64,000 nt of DNA from a virus. The notes beneath the pieces were generated by a model that saw nothing but the letters and a program-made list of their open reading frames with translations, was not told the origin of the DNA and did not search any database. The DNA lies in IMG/VR virus record IMGVR_UViG_3300018080_000115, positions 62,001 to 126,000 of that record; one strand, given 5' to 3'. The translations under genes and the position numbers were made by a program. Below are positions 44,402 through 53,232 of the stretch, in pieces (positions within the stretch are counted from its first letter, which is position 1; every line of letters starts with the position of its first letter).

Positions 44402-45100
44402 ATGAAACGATACAAAAAAATAGAGGAAAGGATTCGCAAGGAGATCCCTTCATCTGACGGATGGACCGTGAGCCACAATCTGAATTCAGAAAAGGACGCC
44501 GTGCTGTTCAGTATTTGCGCACCCTTCGCAATGAATGAAGATGGAAACAAGGAAGCTATCAGAATCGTCCTGAAAGTGCATGCAGATTCGTATACGATCA
44601 GCTACGGAACACATTCCCATCCGAATGTCAGCCGTTGGAAGACGATTCAAACGATTTTGAAACACGTCGTTCTTCACGCAGAGTCCGAACGACAAAACCT
44701 TTCGAACTACCGAAAGCAGCACTCAAAGAACAAGATCAAAGGATCAACCATCCAAGTCGACGGAATCGACATAGAAACAATCCGCTCGCTTACCACGTCG
44801 CCGGAAGAGCGTTCAAGCCGAGTCGGTCAAGATGAACGCAACGCCCGTTTGGCGACAATCATCCTCTTCCGAGACTTCCTGAACAACATCTTCCTCACAA
44901 GAGTGCGCAACGCGCCAGATGAACTGATCACCCTATCGGAATTGCTCTTGGACTGGACGCGCGAAGCCTACGTCCCGAATCTGGACCAAATCAACGCTGT
45001 CCGAAACATCCTCATCAACCTACAAGACAGCGTGACGGAATTGAATGAAACGATGCTGTGGGAAGCGATCCTCAAGCGGTCTTTCATGCAATCCTGGTAG
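44402..45100 (+). CDS. hypothetical protein, 232 aa
   Basis: Starts 19 nt after the previous gene. Charged N-terminus, a beta-rich middle (DSYTISYGTHSHPNVSRWK) and a helical C-terminus. It ends in TAG and overlaps the 3' end of the DHH gene by 17 nt, a tail-to-tail overlap. No motif recognised. Confidence 0.55.
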   Translation: MKRYKKIEERIRKEIPSSDGWTVSHNLNSEKDAVLFSICAPFAMNEDGNKEAIRIVLKVHADSYTISYGTHSHPNVSRWKTIQTILKHVVLHAESERQNLSNYRKQHSKNKIKGSTIQVDGIDIETIRSLTTSPEERSSRVGQDERNARLATIILFRDFLNNIFLTRVRNAPDELITLSELLLDWTREAYVPNLDQINAVRNILINLQDSVTELNETMLWEAILKRSFMQSW

Positions 45101-46061
45101 CCGCCGTCTTGTGCTCGAAAAAGAATTCAGGGGGATCTGTGGTCGAAAATCCAGCGGCCTGCGGATGACCACCGCCGCCCAATGACATGGCGACATCGGC
45201 AACATTTCGAGTTTCAGAATACAAAGAATATACCCAAGTATTCTTTGAACTGAGCCCAAACACAACCATTGCGTCATGACGTTGCTTGTCGTAAAAACCG
45301 TCGAACGTCATGCTTGTGCGCAAACTGCCGTTGATTGCGATCACGTTCCAATCGTTCGGAAGAAAACGCGCCTCAAAGCCGTTCGACTTCATGAACGCTT
45401 CATTGGTGCCCTTCACATACGACAAAACCTTCATTCCGTCGTTCACGATTTCCTGACACAGCCTGCCATTTGCTGTTTCGTGATATGTATCAAACAACAT
45501 CTTCCACAGATCCATGCCCTCATCGGTCGCAGGATCGTAGTTGCGCAGCTTCATGCCGTATTGGAACGGCAAAATCTCCTCATCCCATCGATAGACATCC
45601 CCGGAATGATCCCAGACATCGTAACGACCGAGAAGAGCAACAGCAGTCGGCATCCGTGAACCAGGATAGATATGACGCCACGTCAATTCGATCGCCGCAT
45701 AATCGAGCATCACGATTCCATGCACACCGATCAGCTCCGTACTCGATTCCTTCGCTTGTCTTGCGCTCACATGATGGTCGATCCAAAGCAGATTGCCGTT
45801 GTCTTTCAGAAGTCTGCTCAAACGCTCCATTCGCTTGACAGGCTGAAGCATGAAGTCAACCATGTAGACCGCATCCTCTGGACCCATAACGTCGTCAAAA
45901 TCCAACGAGCCGTCATAGCGCATGCAATGCATTCTGATGCGTTCTTTCGGTATCACCTCTTCATCCATCAGATGCATCTTGATGATCGCTGCCGATCCGA
46001 ACCCGTCAAGATCGTTGTGATAGACGATGTGATGAATAGGATGAGTCTTGATTTTATTCAT
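45084..46061 (-). CDS. DHH-family phosphoesterase
   Basis: 325 residues from ATG 46061. Motifs in order: HNDLDGFGS (Asp17, Asp19), a D-rich YMVDFML, IDHH (95-97) and the C-terminal DHHA1 signature GGGGHPQAAGF. Family members include RecJ, NrnA and cyclic-dinucleotide or short-RNA hydrolases. The N-terminal layout resembles small NrnA/DhhP-type enzymes rather than long RecJ. A role in degrading signalling nucleotides of host defence is possible but inferred. Leader carries an attenuator-like structure. Confidence 0.85.
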   Translation of the reverse strand: MNKIKTHPIHHIVYHNDLDGFGSAAIIKMHLMDEEVIPKERIRMHCMRYDGSLDFDDVMGPEDAVYMVDFMLQPVKRMERLSRLLKDNGNLLWIDHHVSARQAKESSTELIGVHGIVMLDYAAIELTWRHIYPGSRMPTAVALLGRYDVWDHSGDVYRWDEEILPFQYGMKLRNYDPATDEGMDLWKMLFDTYHETANGRLCQEIVNDGMKVLSYVKGTNEAFMKSNGFEARFLPNDWNVIAINGSLRTSMTFDGFYDKQRHDAMVVFGLSSKNTWVYSLYSETRNVADVAMSLGGGGHPQAAGFSTTDPPEFFFEHKTAATRIA

Positions 46062-46074
46062 TTCCCTGTTCCCC

Positions 46075-46138
46075 AAAAAGCGAAGCGCGTCGACGACCAA
46101 ATCGACGCGCTCCTTGACCGTTGACTCCCGCTGGGAGT
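46075..46138 (-). promoter_or_regulatory. attenuator-like double hairpin in the DHH leader
   Basis: Reading on the minus strand from the promoter at 46158-46186: first ACTCCC-AGC-GGGAGT (46138-46124), then GCGCGTCGA/TCGACGCGC (46110-46085, 9 bp), followed by TTCGCTTTTT (T-run at 46079-46075) before the start codon at 46061. The second hairpin looks like an intrinsic terminator inside the leader. Confidence 0.6.
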
Positions 46139-46157
46139 AACAGACAGACCATCTTCA

Positions 46158-46186
46158 GTTTATTTTCAACTCGCATCGATTGTCAA
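46158..46186 (-). promoter_or_regulatory. sigma70-like promoter for the DHH gene
   Basis: TTGACA on the minus strand (46186-46181) with a 16-nt spacer and AATAAA. It lies 90-120 nt upstream of the DHH start and borders the inverted-repeat element at 46193. Confidence 0.5.
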
Positions 46187-46192
46187 CAAAAA

Positions 46193-46436
46193 AACGGATT
46201 GTGTGTGCCCGCCTGAAAACAGTTATTGGAATCGATGAGCCATGATGTAGGTAGGAACCATCAGAAAGGAGACTTTCTCATCATGGCAAGCAAAGCGTCG
46301 TGTCACAAATGAGAATCAGATTGCAGGCCGATGTCATCTGAGGCAATGAAACGCTATGCACAACGAAACCGCATCACTCCTTTTCAAGTTTGAAGTTTCA
46401 GCCGCTGCGCCGCATCCACTTCACACACAATCCGTT
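46193..46436. repeat. inverted-repeat-bounded structured region
   Basis: AACGGATTGTGTGTG (46193-46207) and CACACACAATCCGTT (46422-46436) are a perfect 15-bp inverted pair. Inside lie CCATGATG/CATCATGG (46240-46247/46279-46286) around an AGAAAG-GAGA-CTTTCT hairpin with GGAGA in the loop, and TGAAAC/GTTTCA (46347-46352/46395-46400). Plus-strand frames are short and broken by TGA. A structured RNA or small mobile element are both possible. Confidence 0.5.
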
Positions 46437-46652
46437 CTTATCAAAGACATACCGCATCAGACCAAACGCTTCAAGCTTTTTTTCAACAAAAAGCGTCAAG
46501 GCAGGAGCCTGTTTCGACAGTGCCTCCTGCCCTGACTGCGTGCAAGGAAGACGATCCGATTCAATTGATTGAAAACGCCCGGTAGCTAATCGTGACGTTC
46601 GCTGTCGTGCACGATTGCGTCGAACCGAATCCAAGCACGCTTTCAAAATCAA
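46398..46652 (-). CDS. possible small protein, 84 aa
   Basis: A minus frame running from TTG 46652, overlapping the upstream stop, to TGA 46398. The second half looks coding-like (LMRYVFDKNGLCVKWMRRSG), while the N-terminus is basic and may not be translated. Its 3' end overlaps the right arm of the inverted-repeat region and it contains a strong hairpin (46500-46531). Uncertain. Confidence 0.35.
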   Translation of the reverse strand: MILKACLDSVRRNRARQRTSRLATGRFQSIESDRLPCTQSGQEALSKQAPALTLFVEKKLEAFGLMRYVFDKNGLCVKWMRRSG

Positions 46653-47761
46653 AAGGCTTCATCTTTGACAGATGCCTTGACCTCCGATTTGGGTTGTGCA
46701 TTTCGAAATGCTTCAAAATACTGCTTCGAAATACGTTCCATGCCATCAGCAAAGTCAAGAAACTCTTGAAGTTCGCACATGACGTCTGGACAATTCTTGA
46801 CGATCCCGTTCGGATTTTCTTCAATCAGCTCTCGAATCGCAACGGCTGCCGCATGGATATGGCCCCCTGCGATCATCCCAGGAACCCGCTCCATCTTTTC
46901 GTTCGAAACATTCATGATGGCACGAAATTCCGTTGCAATGCTTTCGGAATATTTGATGAACTGAGGAAAGAGCCCTTCCGAGTAAGGCAATTCAGACTGA
47001 ATCCCCCCCGAATCAAGATAGATCTGAAGAGCCCGGTCAAGATCGATTCCCCACATCAGAGATGCGCAGTACGCATCATAGACGATCTGAGACAAAGCCC
47101 AAGAAGCCTGAGCGACGTTGTTGCTCTCAAGAACCATTTGATACGCATGAAATGCTTCTCTGATTTCATGCGCTCTACGACTGTTCTCAGGTGCCCTTCG
47201 GTCGTCTAAATTACATGAGACAGGATGAGACGGGAACGGAATCGGTTCGAATTCGGATTTGGAAATCAGACGATCGAACCGCTTCAAGCCGAACGTGTCG
47301 GACGGCAAAGAACCGGAACGGAGAGCGCGCCAAGCAGTGAACGGCAACGACCTTTCACGAATCGAAGCGCGCAGCATTGCATCACTCATGTTAAGATTCG
47401 ACCACCATCCATCAGACAAAGAATTCACTTGTCCGACAAAGCCTTCCTCGCCTTCTTCCATGTTGCCGAACTTGAACAGATAGGTTCCGTCAATCACAGG
47501 CAGTCCAACCACCTCCCCATTCTCGACTTCGATGGAATGCCAAACAGTCTTTTTCGACACCATGGAATCGTCCTGATGGGAATCGACAACATAATGGCAT
47601 TTGGCCAGCAACTTCCTTTTCAATCGATTCATGGCCTTGTCCACTTCACGAATGTCAGCCTTGTCCGCACAGTCACGAATACGCTCTTCCCATTCATCAC
47701 GAAACTTGCCTACAGCTTCGTCCAGCTCTTTCATCAGCTCATCGATTTGGATCATCAACAT
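46649..47761 (-). CDS. hypothetical protein, 370 aa
   Basis: Starts after AAAGGAACAGACAGACC (shared leader motif). Helical N-terminus, a beta-rich middle and a helical C-terminal half. A WALSQIVYDAYCASLMWGID segment vaguely recalls MazG-type cores but lacks the acidic metal ligands, so that reading is weak. Driven by a promoter with the shared palindromic operator. Confidence 0.5.
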   Translation of the reverse strand: MLMIQIDELMKELDEAVGKFRDEWEERIRDCADKADIREVDKAMNRLKRKLLAKCHYVVDSHQDDSMVSKKTVWHSIEVENGEVVGLPVIDGTYLFKFGNMEEGEEGFVGQVNSLSDGWWSNLNMSDAMLRASIRERSLPFTAWRALRSGSLPSDTFGLKRFDRLISKSEFEPIPFPSHPVSCNLDDRRAPENSRRAHEIREAFHAYQMVLESNNVAQASWALSQIVYDAYCASLMWGIDLDRALQIYLDSGGIQSELPYSEGLFPQFIKYSESIATEFRAIMNVSNEKMERVPGMIAGGHIHAAAVAIRELIEENPNGIVKNCPDVMCELQEFLDFADGMERISKQYFEAFRNAQPKSEVKASVKDEAF

Positions 47762-47820
47762 GGTCTGTCTGTTCCTTTCAAATCTGCCGCTTGGTGATTG
47801 AGAATACAGATCAGAAAATC

Positions 47821-47849
47821 AGCGTAGCGTATCCGTTACAATCTGTCAA
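47821..47849 (-). promoter_or_regulatory. sigma70-like promoter with palindromic operator
   Basis: Minus strand: TTGACA (47849-47844), 17-nt spacer, TACGCT (47826-47821). The spacer holds TGTAAC (47840-47835), N6, GCTACG, a degenerate copy of TGTAAC-N6-GTTACA. Confidence 0.6.
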
Positions 47850-48006
47850 GAGAATACCTGGATTGCCCGATTGCTGCTGCAAGAACACAAGAACGCTGTT
47901 CTGTTAGGCATTGCCGTTATGAGGCTTGTTCGAATGGCTGCACAGAACCGCCGCAACGCGGCTGCGCATCCCATGGGTTAGCGGGTATTTTTTCGGCAGA
48001 TCTAAT

Positions 48007-49581
48007 TCAATTAAAAATTCGTGACAAATTAGCAGATGGACTATTGCTTTTTGTAATCAATGGTGATAGGTTCGGTTCAGCAAGTTCACGGAAGTCCGTG
48101 CTTTGAAAAACCAGATTGTGCGTTCTCCGTTTGACAGTCGGAAAGCGGCTTGCGTAAAGCATGTTGCCCTTCGACCACTTCCGTTCATGAAATCGCATTC
48201 GACGGATTATCGGCTTGTCCATCGGCCCGCACTGAGTGTCTGATAACCGGAGAGCCATGCGGCTTGCACAGATGTGTAGAGGCCGCGCCCCTGAATCTCC
48301 TGAAGAAGACGCAGTTGTCAGATCCTCAGCTTCCCATGGTATAGACGGGTTGGCATCAAGTCTGTAGCCGTCGACGATTCGAGTCTGGACGTTGGAGCCG
48401 TAAACGTTCGGGATGTCTCTTTTCAAGGTCATCACCGACACAGTTCCTTTTCGGCACATTCCCAACGTCCAGATTTTCATCCATTCCCTTGTTCGATTCG
48501 GAATGAACGGAACCCCGAATTCATACTCGACATTCTCAAGGGAAACTATCCCCATTTGCAGAGCATCTTCATCCAAAACAACTGTGTGCGCTTGTTCGCG
48601 GATGAAGAAGGTTGCACGGTGCCCTCTCGATTCTTGAAACAGTTCTGCTTCAGGAACCGAGCGGGGCACCACTACCATCGTCTTGATCACTCTTCCTAGT
48701 CTGTCTCTTTTGTAGCCTTCTGTTGTTTCTGTCTGTTGTGTTCTTTGCTGTTCTGCTTGTTCGTTTGTTCGCTTTTTGTCGTCTTGTCCGTTTTGTTCTT
48801 CTTGCTCAGCTTTGAATTCTTGCCATGTCTTCACTTCTACTTTGAACTCTGTTTCGCTGCTTCTGAATACAATGGCTTTCAATTGCTTTTTGCGTTTGAT
48901 CTTCAGCGTTTTTCGTTCCGACAAATGCCGAATGACAGCCGCTCGTGTCAAGTCCAATTCTTCACCAATGGTGCGGTACGAACGACCACAGGGGTATTCG
49001 TCGATTGTCTGTTTCTCTTCTTGTTTTCTGAATTCGTGCAATTTTTCTGTTTTAGCTACTCTTTTCTTTGTTATCTCGCCGTTTTTGTTGATCGTTTCGA
49101 CTTGCCTTGTTTCTCCTTCATCTTGTGCTTTCCCTGATGGTCTGATTGCAATCAGTTCGGTATACAGTTGTTTGAACTGAACGAGTCTGAATTCTCCTCT
49201 TTGCAGCTCATCGGAAATGTCATGCTCGACGATGTAGAGGTTGCGCTGATTCGCGGTCCAATCATCGAAAGAAACGGCGTCCGCCGCTCGTTCCGCAAGC
49301 AGCTTCAACGCCTGCGGCATTCCGACGAAATAGACCCGATCGCTCTGCGTGGCGTGATTGAAGAATCCGATGGGATTGCGGCGCACGTTTATCAAGATCT
49401 GATCAGGCTGCACATAACCCATTTCGATCATGATGCGCCGCAGTTCGCGCAGACGAAAAAAAGACCCGTGATGGAATCGCTTCGCAGCTTCTCTTGCAAG
49501 CGACAAGAGATAGACGTGCTTCAAGTCCCTCTGTTTGATGTTGGCTATGACTGGAACCTTGATTCTCATCTGTTGCCTCAA
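48007..49581 (-). CDS. large helix-turn-helix protein, 524 aa
   Basis: N-terminal ~150 residues form a winged-helix-like region. A second HTH is clear near residues 212-240 (YRTIGEELDLTRAAVIRHLS). A Gln/Glu/Lys-rich linker and a beta-rich C-terminal domain follow. The gene sits divergently from the amidotransferase, next to palindromic operators, so it may be the regulator that binds them or a replication initiator. Exact family not recognised. Confidence 0.6.
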   Translation of the reverse strand: MRQQMRIKVPVIANIKQRDLKHVYLLSLAREAAKRFHHGSFFRLRELRRIMIEMGYVQPDQILINVRRNPIGFFNHATQSDRVYFVGMPQALKLLAERAADAVSFDDWTANQRNLYIVEHDISDELQRGEFRLVQFKQLYTELIAIRPSGKAQDEGETRQVETINKNGEITKKRVAKTEKLHEFRKQEEKQTIDEYPCGRSYRTIGEELDLTRAAVIRHLSERKTLKIKRKKQLKAIVFRSSETEFKVEVKTWQEFKAEQEEQNGQDDKKRTNEQAEQQRTQQTETTEGYKRDRLGRVIKTMVVVPRSVPEAELFQESRGHRATFFIREQAHTVVLDEDALQMGIVSLENVEYEFGVPFIPNRTREWMKIWTLGMCRKGTVSVMTLKRDIPNVYGSNVQTRIVDGYRLDANPSIPWEAEDLTTASSSGDSGARPLHICASRMALRLSDTQCGPMDKPIIRRMRFHERKWSKGNMLYASRFPTVKRRTHNLVFQSTDFRELAEPNLSPLITKSNSPSANLSRIFN

Positions 49582-49607
49582 TGACAGCCTGCAATATGTT
49601 GTGCTTC

Positions 49608-49636
49608 ATCATTCGAAAAAAACCGCTTACTGTCAA
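49608..49636 (-). promoter_or_regulatory. sigma70-like promoter for the HTH gene
   Basis: Minus strand: TTGACA (49636-49631), 17 nt, AATGAT (49613-49608), just upstream of the HTH gene start at 49581. It stands divergent from the palindrome promoter 75 nt away, so the two may interact. Confidence 0.6.
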
Positions 49637-49709
49637 GAGATTTTGTCGATCCCAAAAGAGACGGACAAGAAAAAATCACAACTTGTTGAAATCACTAAAA
49701 TAAAAAATC

Positions 49710-49738
49710 TTGACATTCTGTAACCAAAGCGTTACAAT
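49710..49738 (+). promoter_or_regulatory. sigma70-like promoter with perfect palindromic operator
   Basis: TTGACA (49710-49715), 17-nt spacer, TACAAT (49733-49738). TGTAAC (49719-49724), N6, GTTACA (49731-49736) is a perfect inverted repeat that covers the spacer and part of the -10, a classic repressor layout. The downstream gene starts at 49796. Confidence 0.75.
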
Positions 49739-49795
49739 CTGCGTAAAGGTTGAACGAAGACTGAAGGACAGACCAAGACCAAAGGATCAAAAAAA

Positions 49796-51166
49796 ATGTG
49801 CGGCATCTACGGAATCATCAGTACCAAGAAAGACAAGAGACTTCCTCACGAAGCGGTTATTCTCTTCCAGCACTTGATTGTGGAGACTGTTCCGCGCGGA
49901 ACTCATTCATTCGGCTACACAACGGCTGATCACAAGGAAGGATCGATTCAGACGTTCAAGCGTGTCGGACATCCGGTTTCGATCGGACGCGCCATTCAAG
50001 ACGAGATGTCGGAAGACATTCTTGCGTCGCATGCCGTGATGGGACATAACCGATATGCTTCGCGCGGCAAGATCACCAAGAATAACGCTCATCCGTTCCA
50101 GGATCAACAACATGTTTTCAGCCTGATTCACAACGGCACCATGACCAAGAAAACCCTCAAAGAAATCGGGAACAAGGTCAAGACGCGCATGCCGCTGCCG
50201 AAGTCGGACACCAAGGCGTTCGCCAAGATCATTGGAACGTCCATTTCCAACGCGCTGAAGCGCAGAAATCTCGAATATGCGGACAGCAATCTGATCGCAG
50301 AAATCGCCCGCAAGTGGATGAGCCAGCTCTACTCGTACGACCTTTATTCCATGGCCATTCTGACGCCTGACAGCATCATTTGGGCTCGCAACATCGGAAA
50401 GCCGGTCTGCATCGCTCATCTGGTGGAGCAAGGTTTGATCGTGTTTGCGTCAACCAGAGAAATTCTGGTCAATGCGATCAATAATGTGTTCGGCAAGGTT
50501 CCGAAAAAACTGATCTACTTCTCCACTCCTCCGAACAAGATGACCATGTTCAACTTCAGCCGTAAGGGAAAGGTCAGTTCGCGGCTTCAGTGGTGGACCT
50601 GGGATTCGCCGCCTTTCAATTTTCAGGATGCGCCATTGTCCTATCGAATGAAGGAGATGGAGAAGCTAGATCCGAAAAAACAAAAGGCGGTATTTGACGA
50701 GCGAGGAAGGTTTCGCGGTTTCAATGATGGTTCCGACCCCTACGATACCGAAACAATCTATCTTGACGCGGAAGGCTTCCCGATCAAAAAACTGCGCAAG
50801 GGAAAGAAAAAGAAGAAGAAGCATCAAAAGCAAAAGCGTCGCAACCGCAATCACGAATACTTCGATGGATTCGAAGACGATTCGCTGCAAGCCGACATGT
50901 TTGACCAAGATGAGCAATGCGAGTCTGAAATCGAGGTTGATATCGAAACCATTGATGAAGTCACGCCGATTGATGTAGAAACCGAACGGATGCAGCGGGA
51001 AAGCGGTATGAGTCGCCTGGAAGAACATCTGCTTGAACAACGCATGCAGAGAGCAGACTACAACAGCAAGGAATATTTCGAACTGTATCAAAAGCGGTTC
51101 GGCATGTTCCATCCCAATGATCCGGACTTCAATTGTATTTCTAGCTCCAACAAGAAACTCAACTAA
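49796..51166 (+). CDS. class II glutamine amidotransferase
   Basis: 456 residues. The protein begins MCGIYGIIS, so Cys2 is the Ntn nucleophile after Met removal, as in class II (GATase_2) domains. Further motifs include MGHNRYASRG and HNGTM. The GAT domain takes about the first 220 residues and hydrolyses glutamine to supply ammonia. Past residue ~300 there is a Lys-rich run then an acidic stretch, and no synthetase domain is recognised, so the ammonia acceptor is unknown. AAAGG lies just before the start. The promoter carries the palindromic operator. Confidence 0.8.
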   Translation: MCGIYGIISTKKDKRLPHEAVILFQHLIVETVPRGTHSFGYTTADHKEGSIQTFKRVGHPVSIGRAIQDEMSEDILASHAVMGHNRYASRGKITKNNAHPFQDQQHVFSLIHNGTMTKKTLKEIGNKVKTRMPLPKSDTKAFAKIIGTSISNALKRRNLEYADSNLIAEIARKWMSQLYSYDLYSMAILTPDSIIWARNIGKPVCIAHLVEQGLIVFASTREILVNAINNVFGKVPKKLIYFSTPPNKMTMFNFSRKGKVSSRLQWWTWDSPPFNFQDAPLSYRMKEMEKLDPKKQKAVFDERGRFRGFNDGSDPYDTETIYLDAEGFPIKKLRKGKKKKKKHQKQKRRNRNHEYFDGFEDDSLQADMFDQDEQCESEIEVDIETIDEVTPIDVETERMQRESGMSRLEEHLLEQRMQRADYNSKEYFELYQKRFGMFHPNDPDFNCISSSNKKLN

Positions 51167-51168
51167 TC

Positions 51169-51630
51169 ATGCCAAAACATGTCTCAAAAGAAGAAAATGA
51201 ACGTTGGAACACAGTAACGGTACAGGAAGCGCGTCAATGGCTGCGCCAGAATTTCGATGAAGGCGCAGCCGTTCCTTGTCCATGCTGTGGAAAGACGGTG
51301 CGGCCTAATCGCGTGCGCTTGAGCGGCAAAATGATCCGGCTGTTGAAGAATCTGGCGCGTCTGACAGCCAACAAGCCCGAAAAAGGAGGTTACTTCCATC
51401 TCAAAGAAATCGGCACCGATCACAGCGGCACATTCTCAAAACTGAAGCACTGGAATCTGATTTATCCTCATCCATCTGATCGTGGGAAATGGATGATCAC
51501 CGAAGAAGGCTATGATTTCCTTGAAGGCAGATCAGCTCTTCAAGAATTTGCGATCACCTACAACCGCCAAATGATCAAATTCGAAGGCTCCCTGTTGCGC
51601 GTGAACGAACTTGCGCCTTCTGAACGATGA
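51169..51630 (+). CDS. zinc-ribbon / winged-helix protein, 153 aa
   Basis: CPCCG near residue 37 gives a zinc site. It is followed by a winged-helix-like part (FSKLKHWNLIYPHPSDRGKW, then MITEEGYDFL). The combination is common in small phage regulators. It follows the amidotransferase by 2 nt and is probably co-transcribed. Confidence 0.6.
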   Translation: MPKHVSKEENERWNTVTVQEARQWLRQNFDEGAAVPCPCCGKTVRPNRVRLSGKMIRLLKNLARLTANKPEKGGYFHLKEIGTDHSGTFSKLKHWNLIYPHPSDRGKWMITEEGYDFLEGRSALQEFAITYNRQMIKFEGSLLRVNELAPSER

Positions 51631-51716
51631 CGGGAAAAGGCGCACAAGAGAACAGCTGTCCAAAAGCGATTTGACGGCGTCCTTATCAACGTTTCCAAAG
51701 CCGAGAGAATGAAAAA

Positions 51717-52109
51717 ATGAATTGGAAACCGGCGAAAAAAGAACATTGGTTGGGAGATGATTTTATTCGTCCGTCAAAGAAATTGGCATTGGGCAAGTTT
51801 AAGAGTCCGTTCGAAAGATTTGGAGAAACAGAGTATCCAAGCAAAGTAAAACAATTAATTTGTTACCTGATAGTCGAAAAAGGGAACAAGCCTTTTATGC
51901 TAAGTGATATTTTTTGCATCAGTGCATCATATATTTATGATTTTTGCAAAATGAAAGATATGTATGCTAAAAAAAATTTGTTACCTTATTGGTATGCAGA
52001 TGATGAAATCGTTCGACAGACATGGCTTGCCAAACCGCGCAAAGAAATCATGCAGCTCATCAAACGTTATGCTGTTCGCTCGAAAAAAATCCCCTTGCTG
52101 CGCCTGTGA
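51717..52109 (+). CDS. hypothetical protein, 130 aa
   Basis: Basic, Lys/Tyr/Phe-rich, and noticeably A/T-richer than its neighbours, suggesting a different recent history. No motif. It lies directly before the gp47-like gene. Confidence 0.5.
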   Translation: MNWKPAKKEHWLGDDFIRPSKKLALGKFKSPFERFGETEYPSKVKQLICYLIVEKGNKPFMLSDIFCISASYIYDFCKMKDMYAKKNLLPYWYADDEIVRQTWLAKPRKEIMQLIKRYAVRSKKIPLLRL

Positions 52110-52149
52110 AGGTATGATCCTGACAGAACAGAACGGAAGGGAACGCAAA

Positions 52150-53232
52150 ATGGAATTGGGAGCACCAACTTTTCGCGGGATGGTTTTTTCCGACCTTCAC
52201 ATTCACCCTCACAGCGGAAGCCACGAACGCATTGAACAGTCAATGCAGGCTCTTGATTGGATATTGGAACAATACATGAGTCATCAATGTGATTCACTGT
52301 TCTTCCTAGGCGATTGGTCGCACGTTCCGCTGCACACTCACAATCTGGTCATTTCCCGCACGAATGAATGGCTCCAAAAAGTCGAAAAATTAGGGATTCC
52401 ACTCTATGTAATCGTCGGCAATCATGACGCGCCGTGCGGATCACATCCTGAGCACGGACTGCCGTACATGAATAACCATGCTCATGTCATCGATCAAAAA
52501 GACCAAGCCGTGTCGATCAAGGCTGGCAATACAAATGCAATCATTCACATGATTGGATGGCATAATGATCTGAAAGAAATCAACGTATATGATCAAGGCA
52601 ACGGTTGTCATATTCTTCTGGCTCATGCTTCGATTGTCGGAGCAAGCATGTACACGGAAAACGTTTCAGAAGGATTGGGCACTGATTATTTGACCAGCAA
52701 ATTCAGTTTGACTTTGTGCGGTCACATCCACAAGCATCAAGAAGTTGCCGACAAAGTGTTCCATGTCGGATCATTGACAACCACGAAATTCGGAGAAGAC
52801 GGGCCGCACGGAGCGATGATTTTTGAAGTGACTCAGGATGCCGTGCAAGGAACATCCGTTTCATGCTGCTTCATTGAAAACGATGTCAGTCCGCGCCATA
52901 TCACGGTTGTACCAAGTCAGCTTGAAGATCCTGAAACGGAACTGCCCGAATTGGCGGCTGGTCAATATGTGCGTCTGCTGGTCGTTCCGGGCGATGAAGT
53001 GGCCAAGTATCGCAGACTCGCCTCATCGGCCGATCCGCTTCAGTTGGTCGTCAAGCCGTTCAAGCCGGAAGAAGGCGACGAAAAGACGATTGCGATTGAA
53101 AACGATGTCGTCAGCCTGAGCAAGGAATCGATCTTTCGACAGTTCATGAAAGATGTCGACGTTCCTGAACATCTTGACCGTGAAGAGCTGACCAATACCG
53201 GAATCGCATACATCGAAAGGGCATCGAAATGA
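52150..53232 (+). CDS. gp47/SbcD-like exonuclease subunit
   Basis: 360 residues. ATG 52150 with GGAAGG 8 nt upstream is used; a longer frame from 51964 is not needed. Metallophosphoesterase motifs are in order: SDLHIH (Asp15, His17), GDWSH (Asp55), GNHD (91-93) and GHIHKHQ (~191-197). It pairs with the SbcC-like gene, overlapping it as ATGA. The complex resects or processes DNA ends for recombination and packaging. Confidence 0.85.
   Translation: MELGAPTFRGMVFSDLHIHPHSGSHERIEQSMQALDWILEQYMSHQCDSLFFLGDWSHVPLHTHNLVISRTNEWLQKVEKLGIPLYVIVGNHDAPCGSHPEHGLPYMNNHAHVIDQKDQAVSIKAGNTNAIIHMIGWHNDLKEINVYDQGNGCHILLAHASIVGASMYTENVSEGLGTDYLTSKFSLTLCGHIHKHQEVADKVFHVGSLTTTKFGEDGPHGAMIFEVTQDAVQGTSVSCCFIENDVSPRHITVVPSQLEDPETELPELAAGQYVRLLVVPGDEVAKYRRLASSADPLQLVVKPFKPEEGDEKTIAIENDVVSLSKESIFRQFMKDVDVPEHLDREELTNTGIAYIERASK

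Noticed and set aside
46193-46436. Classical insertion sequence or MITE
   Set aside because: Inverted ends are present but no target-site duplication is visible at the borders; kept as an unexplained structured element instead.
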